Source of the DNA: Hymenoscyphus infarciens
Taxonomy: Eukaryota > Ascomycota > Leotiomycetes > Helotiales > Helotiaceae
DNA length: 64,000 nt
Assembly (NCBI GenBank): GCA_001414345.1
Contig: LLCB01000060.1
Coordinates: 163,216 to 227,215, forward strand
Direction: 5' to 3'
Positions within the stretch are counted from its first letter, which is position 1. The number at the start of each line of letters is the position of its first letter. Under the pieces are notes generated by a model that was given only the letters and a program-made list of their open reading frames with translations, did no database searches and was not told where the DNA came from. A program made the position numbers and the translations under genes. Positions 1 to 12,904 of this stretch are shown one piece after another.

Positions 1-1979
1 TAGCTATTAAAAGGTCTCTAAACTCCTAGTTATTTAAGAGATTATTATAACTAATCTAATTATAAGCTAAGTTAAATTTAAAATAAAATATATAACTAAT
101 ATACTTGAAAAAGATACTATTTATATTATTACTAGTAAAGAAGAGTCTAGTCTTTTTATATAATAGTATAAAATATATACTATTATAAAAGAGATATATA
201 AGAGTATATTTAGTAGAATAATATATATAGAAACTAGGCTCTAATATAAAAGAAAAGACTAAACTAGCCTTTTCTAACTCTAGAAGTAGATAGCTATATA
301 TAAGAGGTTTAGACGATATAAAAAGAGGTTTAAAACTAAACAACGATATATATTAGCTAATATAAAAGCCTAAACTCTATAAAGTACGTCTAAAAGCCTA
401 GATATACGTAATCTTTCTAAATTAGATAATATAAAATAATAACTACTAAAACCTTAAATATACGATATATGCTACGTAATCTCGGCTATATAGAACGGTA
501 TACTATTATACTAATAGAGATAAGCTTTTATATTAATTCTAGCCTAGTCTACGTTCTCCTTTCTTAGCTATCTAACATTTTTACTTCTTCTATCTTATTC
601 TATTCTCTCTCTTAAGCCTTGTCTAGCCTCGCCTCTTCTATTAAAAATAGCTACTAGCCTTTCTTTACCTAGCTTAGAACAGACAGTTAGCCTAGATTAG
701 CTAGTACTTAGGCTAAGAAGAGGCTAAGAGAATAAAAACGCTAGTAATATATAATAGAGTTAGTTTTAGAAGTTATAGTTATTAGATAACGTAACTCTAT
801 TTCTCTTTCTATAGTATACTATAAAGAAGAAGAAGAAGAAGAAGAAGAAGAAGAAGAAGAAGAAGAGTACTATTAATTTCTATTTCTATTTCTATCGATA
901 TACTAGTTAATAGACTCTTTCTAGTATTTAAGAATATATTTTATAATATTAAAAAGAACGACGAGAAATAAGATAAGGAATTTATAGCTACTATAGAAGT
1001 CTATAAGTATAATTCTTAACTAGTATTAAATTCTTCTAATATCTTCGTTTTCTTTTAGAGAAAAGAGAAGAGAGTTAACTTATAATACTTATCTCTAAAC
1101 TACTTACTTATATTATATTATCTCTTTCTATTAATATACTACTTATAGCTTCTCGTACTAGTTAGTACCTACTCTTACTTATCTTTTCTCTTAACTTACT
1201 AGTAATATCTGCTATAATATAAGTACTAGTTAAATATAGCTTTATATTCTCTCTTATCTTTAAAGAAGCACACTTATATTAATATATAGAATCTATGTTT
1301 ATATATCTATCTACTACGACTACTGTTATAAGGCAGATTATAGAACAGCTAGGTAATAGTATAACTTGTCTAGCGATGGTTTAGGCTAGACGTTCTCGGA
1401 GTAAAGATTCTTCTATTTTAGAAGTTTTTAGAAGAAACGTTTAAGGAAATTTACTCTTTTAGAGAGTTTTGATAAGAAAGAGACTTATATGAGAAAATAA
1501 CGTATAAGATATTAAAATCGACTAAATACTACCTTAAGTAGTATATGAATACCTACGAGAGGAAGATTTAAGCTATATATGAGAAAGCTAGGACGAGGAG
1601 AGAATAGAAAAGGCAAGTTGTATATTAATTGTTCTTTAAATAAAGTAGTCTAAAGTGAATCGTGACTAAAAGAAAGTAGATATCTTATATAGCCCAGGGT
1701 CTACTACAACCCTAACTAAGTAACCGCACTCCTACTAAGCGTCGCTAAAATCCCTCTTAACATAAGTTATTCTAGAGTGGAAATTTGTAAAATGTTATTA
1801 TTTGCTAACTATCGTGTTTTCGTCTCTCGCTTAGACTAGACGTGAATTTTTTATAACATAATCTAGTGCGTATTATATTATATAAAGCTCTCTTTTAGAC
1901 ACTGTCTAAAGGGTTTTATCTGTCGTAAATATTAAACACGTGTGAGAGAAGAGGTGTCCGTGCGTTAGAATAGCTTATA
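1..1979. repeat. RIP-eroded, AT-rich repeat block
   Basis: This stretch is very AT-rich, dense in TA dinucleotides and carries no convincing gene in any frame, as expected for transposon sequence mutated by RIP. Positions about 1-475 are clearly similar, in the same orientation, to about 53785-54262, so at least one dispersed repeat is present. The element class cannot be decided because no transposase or reverse transcriptase motif survives. The block stops abruptly inside the inverted-repeat element that follows. Confidence 0.75.
824..867. repeat. (GAA)n microsatellite
   Basis: An uninterrupted AAG/GAA trinucleotide run of about 44 bp lies inside the AT-rich block. A shorter GAA run occurs near 5521-5541. 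Confidence 0.9.
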
Positions 1980-2496
1980 ATCGCTCGGTCTATCTCTTAC
2001 CTAATCCGCTTCGCGTATTAGATAAGAGAGAGTAATACGATAAAACTAGTAATACGACCACTTTTAGTTTATACTAAAATACGTTGTTTTTAAAAATATA
2101 TAATAAAATAACAACGTTTTATTATATTCTAATTTTAATTAGAGTCTCTTATTTTAAACTTAATAATTAGAGTTATAAAGTAAGATTTATCTATCTAGTA
2201 TCTATCTAGTTTTTAAATCTAACTTTTAAGAAAGCTACTACTAAATCTCTAGAAAAATTTAGTAAAGCCTAGAATATAGAAGATATAATTATATTTTAAA
2301 GATTAAATATAAGTTTAAGCTATATATTAATAGTAGGAACATATTAGAGTAGTTTTAGTAGTAAAGGTGGGGAGTTATTAGGGGCTAGTTAAGGCGATTT
2401 TGGTGTAAATAAAAGTGGTTGTATTGCTGGTTTTATCGTATTACCCTTCCTTACCTAATACGCGAAGCGGATTAGGTGAGAGGTGGACCGAGCGAT
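1980..2496. mobile_element. 517-bp TA-flanked inverted-repeat element (mariner-like MITE or deletion derivative)
   Basis: The two ends are inverted copies over about 90 bp. The left arm begins ATCGCTCGGTC, and the right arm ends GACCGAGCGAT. Both are flanked by TA (1978-1979 and 2497-2498), the target-site duplication typical of Tc1/mariner elements. Each arm contains a near-palindrome of the form CCTAAT...ATTAGG around CGCGAAGCG. About ten positions differ between the arms and all are transitions; in most the left arm has T or A where the right has C or G, suggesting RIP of the left half only. No transposase gene is present, so it is non-autonomous. Confidence 0.8.
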
Positions 2497-2590
2497 TAAT
2501 ACGACCAACGACCTTGACATAACCCCAAAACTGTACACATACAACTGAAACTGTCAACTAAGCTAGTCCGAGGTTTCCAGGTCTGCCAAG

Positions 2591-3374
2591 ATGTCGCTCA
2601 ATCCTTGGGTTAATTTAAGACTCGGCACACAAGCCCTCCTCTCTTTCAACTCGACCTGCAACTCGACATTCAACACAGAAAGCTTTGACGGAGTCATTGC
2701 CTCGATCGTAACATGTAAACCCCTTCTTCCCTATTAATTTATATCTAATAGCTAATTTTTTAAAAGTGTTAGTCGGGGTTGTGTTCGGTGCAGCAATAGG
2801 CTTCCTAGGCACCTTTGCCTTGAGTGCCAAATTTTTCCTCCACATCTTCCACGGATATGTTCTTCTCGTTTTGGTTGTTCTAGGCGGTTATGCCACTCTA
2901 TACTCGACACCTCCCGATGATCTTCTTCCTTGGGTCCGCGATACGTGCGCAGTCGCAGCTGTCGCTCTGTTCCTAGACATATGGCATTACGATTTCTGGG
3001 ACTATGTTCGCTTTAGAAAGTGTCGGTCACGCCTCGCTATTAATGAGAAGAATCGCCTTATGTTAGGAGTTCTCTTCCCTATGTTACACATAGTCTGGGT
3101 TGTAGCTTTCTTCGTCGACGAACGCTACCTAGAGGGGATTCTCTTGTCTATTTACCTTCCGGTCTCGGTTTTGTTCGCCTACCACATCAACCTACAATAT
3201 TTCAAGCAACGTAAATCGAAATACAGTCTGACAATCGACCTCCTCGATCGCATAGGAACGGAATCATCCGATATCGCAAATACAAAATTGTTTAGGGATC
3301 ACGTCAAAAAAGCCCAACAATACGAGAAAGACGACGGCGGATTCACTGACCGGTTTTTGGAACTCATTTATTAA
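2591..3374 (+). CDS. Small multi-pass membrane protein of unknown function
   Basis: Two exons are supported: 2591-2714 and 2773-3374, with a 58-bp intron. The spliced product is 241 residues. The upstream ATG at 2591 is preferred because exon 1 joins in frame and supplies an N-terminal segment with two Asn-x-Ser/Thr glycosylation sequons (N-S-T and N-S-T-F), followed by a hydrophobic segment crossing the splice. Several further hydrophobic stretches suggest about four or five membrane spans (near VVFGAAIGFLGTF, VLLVLVVLGGY, AVAAVALFLDI, MLHIVWVVAFF and ILLSIYLPVSVLF). The C-terminal 60 residues are charged and probably cytosolic. The start lies only 95 bp from the transposon end at 2496. No family was recognised. 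Confidence 0.72.
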
Positions 3375-3971
3375 ATCGCGCGTTTTCATTCACTCTTGGC
3401 AAACCAATTTTGGAATTAGTCATTAGCTTAGGGCATACTGCTACCAGGTTTGGTACTTTCCTTTTTGGCAGAGCGTCATTCTATTCTTGCTGGCGAGATC
3501 ATTTTCACTTTGGACGAAGAGGATTTTGGGGGAGTTGACGAAAAGGACATGGTTGGAGGCCTCAGACTTTGGATCACTATCGGTGGGGTGGAAGCCTTTT
3601 GGTTGCGAGCTGAAGGGGGCCGGACAAGCCACACACGGGATGTGGGCTGTTTAACTACAACACTCTAGGCACTCTTCTGTGGAAAGATATTTCTGGCGGT
3701 TGACCCCTCTACTTACATGGGTGTTTGTTGTTCGAGATAAATGAGTCTCCTCTGTCGGTCGTTTGCCTTACTACCTCTCGTCACAACCGATTGCCTCCGG
3801 TCTCTGAAATCTCGAGGGTGTGTCCTTTCTCCACACACCCTTAGAAAATGAAAAGTCTGTCTAAGAAATATTAGTTTCTTTAGTAGGTCTTCAAAGGTTT
3901 AAACTCGTACCCCGGTCATTTGATAGCCTACCTGCAACGCTTTTTGGCCTCTAAACTTGATCATTGGCTTA
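3375..3971. other. Intergenic, no gene seen
   Basis: Contains the presumed 3' untranslated region of the membrane-protein gene and ordinary mixed-composition sequence. Short open frames around 3441-3668 overlap each other on both strands and lack support. Confidence 0.5.
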
Positions 3972-4380
3972 GGGCCTGTTTGGCTCGCATAAATTATTTA
4001 GATATATACATGGATATTTAACGAGATGTCCTGAATAATAACCTTATATAAGTTAGTATATATTATCTATTATTTCTTAATATATTTAAGTAATCGTTTA
4101 GCTCGTGGTGTATATATTAGTATATATGTTATATATATTTCAAGTTTATAACCTAGTACTATAAAACTAGTAGGTAGGAAGAGATATATACGAACTTTTT
4201 AAGATTCAAGCTTTTTTATATCTTATTTATATATATACTAAGATATACGAGGTTAAACGAGGGATTAATATTACTTTTAAATATATATGTTAAACACTAG
4301 TATATATATAGAATTAGCGTATATATATCTTATGATTTTTAGTGATATATAACCTAGATATATACGAGGTAAACAGGCTC
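3972..4380. mobile_element. 409-bp MITE-like element, copy A (PIF/Harbinger-like ends)
   Basis: The left end reads GGGCCTGTTTGGCTCG and the right end is its inverted form, GGTAAACAGGCTC. The element is flanked on both sides by TTA (3969-3971 and 4381-4383). A 3-bp TWA-type duplication is characteristic of PIF/Harbinger elements and Tourist-type MITEs. The interior is AT-rich with many TATATA motifs and no coding capacity. A related copy lies at 56182-56602, flanked by TAA. Confidence 0.8.
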
Positions 4381-4383
4381 TTA

Positions 4384-6110
4384 CTTGAGAAGTGATAGCT
4401 TAATAGCTATTATTTAAGTAAGCTAAAGCACCAAATAGGGGGCCAAAAAAAAATGATATTTTTGCACTTGTTTGGAAAAGGCTGGGAAAACCCCCCTCTC
4501 TAAACTTGTTCCATCTTGCTAAGGTTTCTTCGCCTTTTTTAAGACAGCTCGTCATCTTTCTTCATATTCTTGAAAAACCCCAAGAAAGTCCCACGAGAAG
4601 GTCAGTGTGACTGAAATAAGAATTGAAACCCAAGACTTTGGAGTATCAAAGTTCACTCCTACTACCCATATCGCGGTATTGTATTTAGTATTATAGAAGT
4701 TTTAGGAGAATGATAGTAAATATTTATCTTTGTACTAGAGTAATAAGAGCACTAATCTTATCACGAGAGACTAGCATAGCCTGAACTGGCAATGCTTCCT
4801 GTCTTCTTTTGGCTACGTTATTGTCGCCATTACCATTCGCCGTATGCTTTCTAATTACAGCCGACAATCTGGATTCATACACTCTTGACTTGGAAAGTAA
4901 CAGGTTCTACTGCAACTTTAGAAGGAAACAAACATGAACACGAGAAGCTGTTGGTTAAGAAAGGAGTTTCTGGAGCTTGTAGTAAACTGTTGACAGTTTT
5001 CAGAATGATTTCCGTTTCTCCCCCCCCCCCTCTTATAAGCGAATCCAACAACAAGTAAACACCTTGACATGACTTGAAAGTGGTAATTGAGTGGGATCAG
5101 TGAGTTTTTGAAATATATGCTCCACATTACGCTTTGAGCGCATCCTTTACAAGTCAAAAGTCCCTGCTTTTCATAGGAGCAGGAGTGGAAAACCCTCGTT
5201 GTCGACGTGATAATTTCCAGCATTATGTTTTCAGAAATACTCAGACTTCGAAAAGAATCCCGGTGGACTCGCATCGCGGGATTTTCCTTTCGAAGTGTTT
5301 GAATGATATAGGTTCGACTCGTCAATACAGACGACGCTTCGGTAAGTAAACAGATTCTGTATTACATGAGCGGATAGGCTCATTGATCCTAGGGTTTTAA
5401 TCATAACTCTTTTATTAGGCGCTTTCAGAGGGGCTTTGCGTTCGCTCTTTATAACCACGCTTCCAGGCTCCTGTGCGGTTTCCTTGCTTCCGCCTCTAAC
5501 TTACTGTTGCTATCGTGTCAAAGAAGAAGAAGAAGAAGAAGTGATCGCGATCGTAAAAGTAGGGCCTTTGCGCCTCGCTTAAAGCGGGCGCCTTTCCTAA
5601 AATGGGGAGGAAAATGCGAGAAAGGTTATTCGAAATACCCAAGGTAGTATAGTAGTTACAAGACGTCTAGCCCTAAACCCTCCTTTTCTTACTTCTGTTT
5701 CTTCTCCCTTCTTCCTTCTAAACCTGTCCTTGTACCTCTTATAATAAGCTATAGAGTAGTAGATCGAGAGTCGCTAGAGAGGAGTTTGGGAGCACTAGGC
5801 ATATAAAAAGGTAGAGAATAGCTCGAGCTTCTAGCACAGGTGTTTCTTAAAGTGCTGAGTGTTTTATAACCTGAAAAACGTGATCGATGAGCCGATCCGC
5901 GTATGTCTGTTATGTAGTAAAAAGAGTTTTTGTTTAAGAATTTTTATCTTGATTCATAAATCTAGTATCATAATATACAATGTATCATCTCTCGTCTGCC
6001 CTCTATCTCTTCTCCCCATAACGCCAGAAAATGCCAACAAATGGGGTACTCGTAAACTTAGAAATAGAAAAGGAAAAACAAAGGAAGCACCAGCTCTCAG
6101 AACCATCCTT
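4384..6110. other. Intergenic, no gene seen
   Basis: Holds homopolymer runs (A-run near 4447, C-run near 5021), a short GAA microsatellite near 5521-5541 and the 3' flank of the hexose transporter. Overlapping short frames on both strands at 4918-5458 show no protein-like composition. Confidence 0.5.
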
Positions 6111-7997
6111 CTAGACCCTCGCCCCAGAACTAACAGCAGGCCCTGTATGTACCGGCACATTCTCGCTATGCAAAACTCCTTCCCTAGCAGCCTCATTCTC
6201 CTTCCTCATATTCCTGCCTCTGCCAGTGAGGTGCATAGAATCAGTGTTAATCATGTTCTTCAAGTTTGCCTTGGTCTCCTCGTCAAACTCAAATCTCGCG
6301 CTCTTGCGAGGGGCGACATGCATGAGATACATAGCATCAACCTCCTCAAGTGTCTTCCCGCTAGATTCAATAAGGAAGAAGTAAACCACGAAGAAAGCCG
6401 CGAGATTGCAGCCTGCGAAGACGTAGCCGTAGGCGAATTGGATGTCCCCGGTGATGAAGGGAGTGAAGAATGCGAGCATGAAATTCCAGAACCAGTTTGC
6501 GGAGGTGGCGAAGGCCATTGCTACGGCGCGGTATCGGTAAGGGAACATCTCTCCGATACACGCCCAGACGAGAGGACCCCAGGTGGATGCGAAGCCCACG
6601 ATGAAGAGACAGGCGAAGACAATCATGACTGTTCCTGCTGTCTTGGCAATCGAAGAGCCTTCGGGTGCGTTCTTGAAGAGGAACTGACCAACGGAAGCGA
6701 AGATGAGGAAGCATATGAATTGCCAGAGGGCGGCGATGTAGAGGGTTTCACGACGGCGAGTGTGTCGTGCCATCCAGACTCCTAAAAAGGTTGATCCAAC
6801 ATTGACACCACCTAGGATCATGGCAGTGACGAAAGAGTTGTCGAGTCCAACACCGGCAAAGACAGTCGTGCCGTAGTAAAAGAAGTAATTGGCCCCAGTA
6901 AGTTGTTGAAGCATCTGTAGAGACATGGCCAAAGCGACGCGATAGAACATTCGAGGTCCAGTGACCGCCTCGTACCAAGGGTGATCGCCTTGAGTGGCTT
7001 CCATGACCTTTTGGATTTCCTCCGTTTCGTTGATAATGATAGGATGATTTTCGGCAACACCGTAGAATCCGGACATGGTTGTGCGTGCTCGATCAGCACG
7101 TCCGTTGTTCCAATCGTGTCGAGGTGATTCTGGGAGGAACATAATTCCAACACCCAGGATCATGGCCCAGATAAATCCGACGCCCATGGGGATACGGTAA
7201 GAACCGGTGTCCTTTCTAGCCTCTGTGCCGAAGTTGATACAGTCTGCGGTGAAAATACCGATAGTGATAAAAAGTTGGTAACATCTAGTGAGGTTAGCTG
7301 AATGCATCATAAGGAAGAAGAAATAAGGGAGCATACGAGATAACAGCTCCTCGAACTGTAACTGGAGAAGTCTCGGCCATGTACAATGGTACCAGTACAG
7401 ATAGAGCTCCGACACCCAGACCGGCTAACCATCGACCCATAACAATTCCAACCCACATTCCCTCTCCGACGGCCATTTGGATGACAACCCCAAGACAGAA
7501 AACCATGCACCACGGAGGGATACACCATTTTCGTCCAAATTTGTTTGCCAGTGGTCCAGCGATTAAACATCCAACCAAAGTACCGATTGAAAGCAGAGCA
7601 ACGATTAAGCCGGATCGAACATTGGTAAAGTAATATCCGGTGGGGTGTTTGTCAGAGACGGGTCCAAGCTCTCCAAACCTTTCCAGGAAAACCTCCATCT
7701 CCAAAAATCCAGAAATTTGCCCCGTGTCATAACCTCAACTGGTGTTAGTAAAACTCGGCTCGAGGGAAGAGAGAACTACAAACCAAAAATAAAACCACCC
7801 ATGGCAATTAAAATTGTCATGAAGAATGTTTTTAAAGTGAGAGCAGGGACCTTTTCCGAAAATGTCGCCTCGTCAGCTACAGGTGTGGTTGGTTTCTCGC
7901 TGACATGGTCGATGGTATTTCTTGATGGCGAACCATTAACTGTAGAAGCAGAGCTGCCTGGAGCATCATGCTTCTTTTTGTGGAAAAGTTTATTCAT
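6111..7997 (-). CDS. MFS hexose transporter (fungal sugar porter family)
   Basis: Three exons on the minus strand (7997-7784, 7733-7337, 7284-6111) join in frame to a 594-residue protein. It should carry hexoses by facilitated diffusion or proton symport across the plasma membrane. An N-terminal cytosolic tail of about 55 residues precedes twelve predicted spans. Sugar-porter signatures are present: GYDTGQISGF after span 1, NKFGRKW in loop 2-3, PESPRHDW before the central loop, RYRAVAMAFATSANWFWNF in the second half, and ESSGKTLEEVDAMY after the last span. The first in-frame ATG (7997) is chosen; the upstream frame lacks an ATG. The intron junctions restore the family motif S-C-Y-Q-L-F-I-T. 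Substrate specificity cannot be read from sequence. Length is slightly above the usual 520-570 because of both tails. Confidence 0.93.
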
Positions 7998-10900
7998 TAT
8001 GAAAATGGTGGTCTCGGTGTTGATTGACTTTGGGAAAAAGTAGAGGGACAAAAAACGAAGAGAAATCCGATATATCTTATACCACTAGACTATCTGGAGA
8101 GTGGAGTAACCTTCCTCAGGCCTCGGGGCTATAATGGAGAACTTGAGTACCGTGGATCCCGGTTTTAAGGAAAGTAGCTCGTCGCCATGACGATTCAACA
8201 CCATCAGCTTCCTGGGATCCTCCATCTTCTTCTCCATTCTCGTGACGTAGAATTGGCGCTTGCCAGGTTGGGCGGAGCTCGGACAGTTAATTTGTATCGG
8301 GACTGGAGTAATCAGTCACCTCGGCCACATAATTCCTACTTTTCAGCGACTTGGTCAGCAAAAACAACCTGGAACGTCTCGAGTGTTGAAGAAAAGGTTC
8401 GAAATGACGTCGTTCCGCCGGCACCCCACAACGGCGAAATAAAGAAGCGGCGACGGGCCGAAAGGAAGACCTCAAACCCTAGGCATTAAAAGCGGCCGTA
8501 AATACTTGTAGGTTTCGTTGTAAACTTTCAGAAGATATTCCGTGTTAACCATGAGAAATGGGTGTTTAAAATTAACCTATGCCTTATTTTTGGATCAATC
8601 GACTTTAAATGTCTAGGCTAATAATTTGGATGCTGCTATCCAGTTGAACAACGACAAGAATGGAAGGCACTTACAAAGTACTCATTGCTGCTTTTCGTAT
8701 GTACCACTCGCTCAGCCACACCTTGTGTGGCTCGTGAGCGTTTCAACGTTTCAACACTCGGGTCGTCGTCAGCCTCAACCACTCATTTCCTTCTGGAAGC
8801 CAGGCGAAGTCTCCCAATTGCCAAGCATGTAACTGATCCACGGGCGTATTTCGGCCCAAAAGTCCCTCAAAAGGCCAAACTCGTGAGTCGTGAACAGTCA
8901 CCGTCCTTTCCTTTTCTGCAGCGGCAGACTCGGAGACTCCATGTTATGAACGCTGCGCATTTGAGGCGTGCCCTCTCCCCGTCTCCTCCATTCCCTCCAC
9001 CGCTCGAAAAATCTAGAGTTTTGGGTTTTGATAGAGCCCAACTGATAGTGGCAGTAGGAGACGTAGAGATGCGATGACGATCGATGGTTTTCCTGAAAGC
9101 GGGCCGTCGCAATGGATGAGGGCGTTTCGACGATCTTCGTTCTTCTTTTCGTGTTCGACACCCCGCCGCGATAACTTCATCCCAACGTCGAGAAGCCAAA
9201 ATGATACCCCCCCCCCAGAGGTTATTTTTGACAGCTGGGAACCTTATAATCGTGCGGGTGTTGCATCAAAAAAAGAAGGTTCAGGTTAACGTTTATTTAG
9301 GGGGGGAGTAATAACGACTCTAAATGCACAAAATCAGCCGATACCACTTTTCCGGGAGTAACCTCACCATATACCCTCGGACGAATGGGCCTCCCCTGAA
9401 AGCGAAGTGACCTTGTGTTGACCAACCCAACTCAGCCGGCAGTGCAAGCACGAGCTGCCTCTGCAATCTTCTTGAACTGGCAAATTGGAATATCGAACGA
9501 ATCAACCGTGCCTGCTATGCAATGGAGTGCTGCTCAAGTCACCAACCCTATCTGTTAGCAAATGCGTTGACATTGCAACAGTTCTTGGCTTACTTTCTCC
9601 AGCATGTGGGCCAGAAAATCTAGGACAAACGACGCTGCTGAGCGAAATGAGCTAGGGATTGAACAGTTCGGGCGAAGGAAGTCTTCAGAAACCTTTCGTG
9701 CGAATACCCATCTCGTAACTGTCTGCGGAGTGATGCCACTAGCTCTCGAAACCTAGCTCCTGGAACTTCACTTGAGTATAGTGGTAGGTCACTTGCTGCG
9801 TCTCGAGCAAGATAGTCCCCTCCAATTACACCACCTTTGGCCTCAAGAAGAAGCTTTCAGTATGATGGTTTTGAACGAAACTCAAAAAACCAATTTAGAA
9901 AATAGTCGGAAAAATGAGGGTGGAACTGATAGACTGACTGTGTTAATAAAAATTCATTTAGGAAATAGCAAAGAGGAATAATGGCCACAATTCCAAAATG
10001 AACCAAGAGAACTAGATTTCCAGAATACAACCCTCCAACCACATGGATCTGCTTGCCCAGAATGTGGCTTTCGATAACTCTTCAGGCATGATTGATAATC
10101 CACCAACCATGACGCCGCAATAAAGAAAAGCTATGATTGCTCCAACACAGGACCAGAGGCGTGAGGAAATGTAGAATGTCGGAAAGGAAAGGACGAGTAA
10201 AACAACAAGGCAGACAACCCTCAATCTTGGAATACATATCAAAACGAGGGAGTTACGAGGCAAGTTCGTTCCAGACAAATTGTTTCTGGTCCACTTTGAT
10301 CCTTCAAGACACTTCTCTTTCATCTACAAATTGCAACAGATGAAGGGAAAATAGTCTCACCCGACGACAACCCGATTCCATTGCATCTCCAAAGGAGAAC
10401 GTCTCGACGGTTACGGGTGAAGGGCGGTCAAGACATCAACCGGCACACTTGTGCTCCGAACGATACGAAATACGACGCATGAAGCAGTAGAAGGAAGCCG
10501 ATTGCACTTGCTTCGAGATTTGTAAGAGATTATCCGCATGGAAGGCTTCTTTTTACTGAAAAGAGACGACATGTCGTCCGATGAACGAGGATGAGCCAAG
10601 CTAGCTAGGCCATTAATAGACCCGAAACCAAACATAATCCAGACGAGACAAGGTTTTTCCGGTTATCAATCTGGTGCCGTGTTCTAGAGGTTTCACGCTG
10701 TCTAACCCCTTGGATTCCACGAACCATAAGAAATCCACAGCGGAGCCGTGGCTTGATTGTTCCGCCCTATGACACACTCTGGGGACGTCCGGGCATCTTG
10801 AAGACGTTTTTAGTTTTAAAATGGTCATTTCTGTGTTGGAGAGGAGAAACCTGCAGCCCATGCAAGAGAAGTCGACAAAAAGTCAGACGGTTGTGGGAGT

Positions 10901-12904
10901 AAGTTTCTCTGCATCTCGGAAGGGGACTTTTGGAGATGGAGAATTCGTTGAGTTGGCTCCCTTCTTTGTAACCAAGTGACATTAAGCCTCTGCATTCATC
11001 CAGATGGCAGGCTAAGTTCGAAAAATCTTCCGGCGTGCTGCCCCTGTCCAGACCAGGGGTCTCCTTCTGGGACAGTCGGCGGGTGGTGGTGAGCGTGGAG
11101 TTGGAGCATATGGGCGGTCTTTGACGAATTGCCCCAGTATTTCTGTCCTCTGGAGACCGATTTCCATTTCCAGACCCACGGGACTCTTTTCTCATCTTTT
11201 TCCACGGCTCGAGCCAGCCTAAGGTCCTGTCGTGCTTGCCTGGCGTGTCCACCTCGTGCTGAGGCGTCTCGCAGATGAAAATCCACGAAAAACCCCCGGA
11301 GAGAGAGCCAGGAGAGAGTTAGGGCATGAATTAAGCATTACATGTTTTGGTAAGCCGTACCCTTTTCTCCCCGATACGTGGAATTGAAACGACGACAAGA
11401 ACAGTGGGATATGGAGTGTGTTGAGCGTGGAGCCTGGGTCAGCCATAGACGAGACGAGAGAGGGATGGGGAGTGAGGGGATTCGCAGAGAGGTCGACGTC
11501 GCAATTGGTGGAAGTTTAGCTGCGGGACGAGATGTCTGTGCTGCTCTCTTCCCCACACTCGACTTGAAGGACTGGGCTGCGTGCGTGCTCCAGGTTGTCG
11601 GGGCTTCTCCGATGCAGCTGCAAGTTGCAACCACTTTTCTCCTCCTCTCCAGTGCCTCCCCCTCGCTCGCCCTCCCCCTCGCCCTCCCCCTCCAGCTGCC
11701 GCAAGACATCCCCAACCTCATCAGCACCACCACTCACCACCACTCACTACGCTCAACTGCACTCCACTCTGCTCCATCTCCAACCAGACTGTGCCGGTAA
11801 AGTGCGGGAACGTTGAAGCTTCAAAAGACTCCGTACCAGGAATCCCAGCTATCGCCTCTGCTCCCCGAGTCGCCGGCCGTGATAGCAAATAAAAGAAAAT
11901 CGTAGCCTCCCTGCATCGTGCTGCTCAACAAGAGTGCCGCGTATGCAGGACGTGGACGAGGACGAGGACCAGGACGAGGACCAGGACGAGGACCAGGACG
12001 AAGACCAGGACGAAGACCAGGACGAAGACGAAGACGAAGACGAGGACCTTTCTGGGGCGCAAGCGCAACCTCTTGCTTCTTCTCCCTCTGATTCTCTTCT
12101 TCGTCGTCGGTGGAATAATCGCGACCGAAGACCCGACTTTCCTCCCTCGCCACCCCCCCCCTCTGCTGCCTCGAATTCTGCTCTGCGACATTGATTCTTC
12201 CAGGATACCAACCACTCGTCCCACCGTCCTATCATCCCCTCTCTGCCGACCCCGACGCCCGGATCGCCTGGGAAAATACAACTTCAATCCCTCCTGTCGC
12301 TCCAGAGCCCTGGCCCCATTGCGCCCACCCCCAGTGCCTCTTCAGACGACCGCCTCCTCCTCGTCTTCGAGCTTCGTCTCAAACAATAAAATCCCCGGTG
12401 GTATATAAATGTGTTTCCGGAGCACACCTGCAAGGCCTGTTCAACATCTGCAGCGAACACGCGACGGCTGCTAGACCGACCCCCCAGCATAGCATATCTT
12501 GTCACCGGCTCAGCGCATTTTGACGCATGTCAACCACCTAATAGGACCCATGGGATTAGACGTATTGGTGTAGGACAGCCGCCTTGACCGGTTAGACAGA
12601 AAAGACCCTGGAACTTAATTGACACATTAAGAACGGTAACCTCACCATTCTTGTCAAAACTGGGCCACCATCTGCAGCTGCATTCAAAGGAGTTTGGTTT
12701 ACGCCTCCTCTAGAATCATCCCGCCTTCCCGCCCAGCCAGACACTCTCTCAACTGAGACCTACTGCTACCCTCTTGTCATGCGATAGCTTTTGGGGCCGC
12801 CTCCAAACTGATCTTCCCTTGAGAACACCCATCCGTCTTTCTTGCATCTCAAGTTCTGGAAGGTCCTTGGACTCAATTCACGGGTCAATATTACAACCGG
12901 ACAG
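7998..12904. other. Gene-poor interval, no supported gene
   Basis: Nearly 5 kb separates the transporter start from the quinate-repressor-like gene. Open frames are short, overlap on both strands and are low-complexity around 11300-12400. A hydrophobic minus-strand frame at 10012-10323 has no start context or exon partners. The last part probably includes the 5' region of the downstream gene; a TATA-like GTATATAAATG lies near 12400, about 500 bp upstream of its ATG. C-rich and CT-rich tracts lie at 11640-11720. Confidence 0.5.
11954..12048. repeat. 12-bp GAC/GAG/CAG minisatellite
   Basis: Tandem units close to GACGAGGACCAG are repeated about eight times. On the plus strand they read as alternating Asp/Glu/Gln codons, but no surrounding gene supports translation. 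Later units carry the single change GAG to GAA. Confidence 0.9.

Noticed and set aside
5859..6785. 308-codon plus-strand frame
   Set aside because: Most of it is antisense to the third exon of the hexose transporter, which has clear family motifs.
10012..10323. Hydrophobic minus-strand frame that could be part of a transporter
   Set aside because: No family motif, no exon partners and no start context; the hydrophobicity alone is not enough.
11934..12194. Plus-strand frame rich in Asp/Glu/Gln
   Set aside because: It is produced by the 12-bp minisatellite and is equally open on the other strand in two frames.
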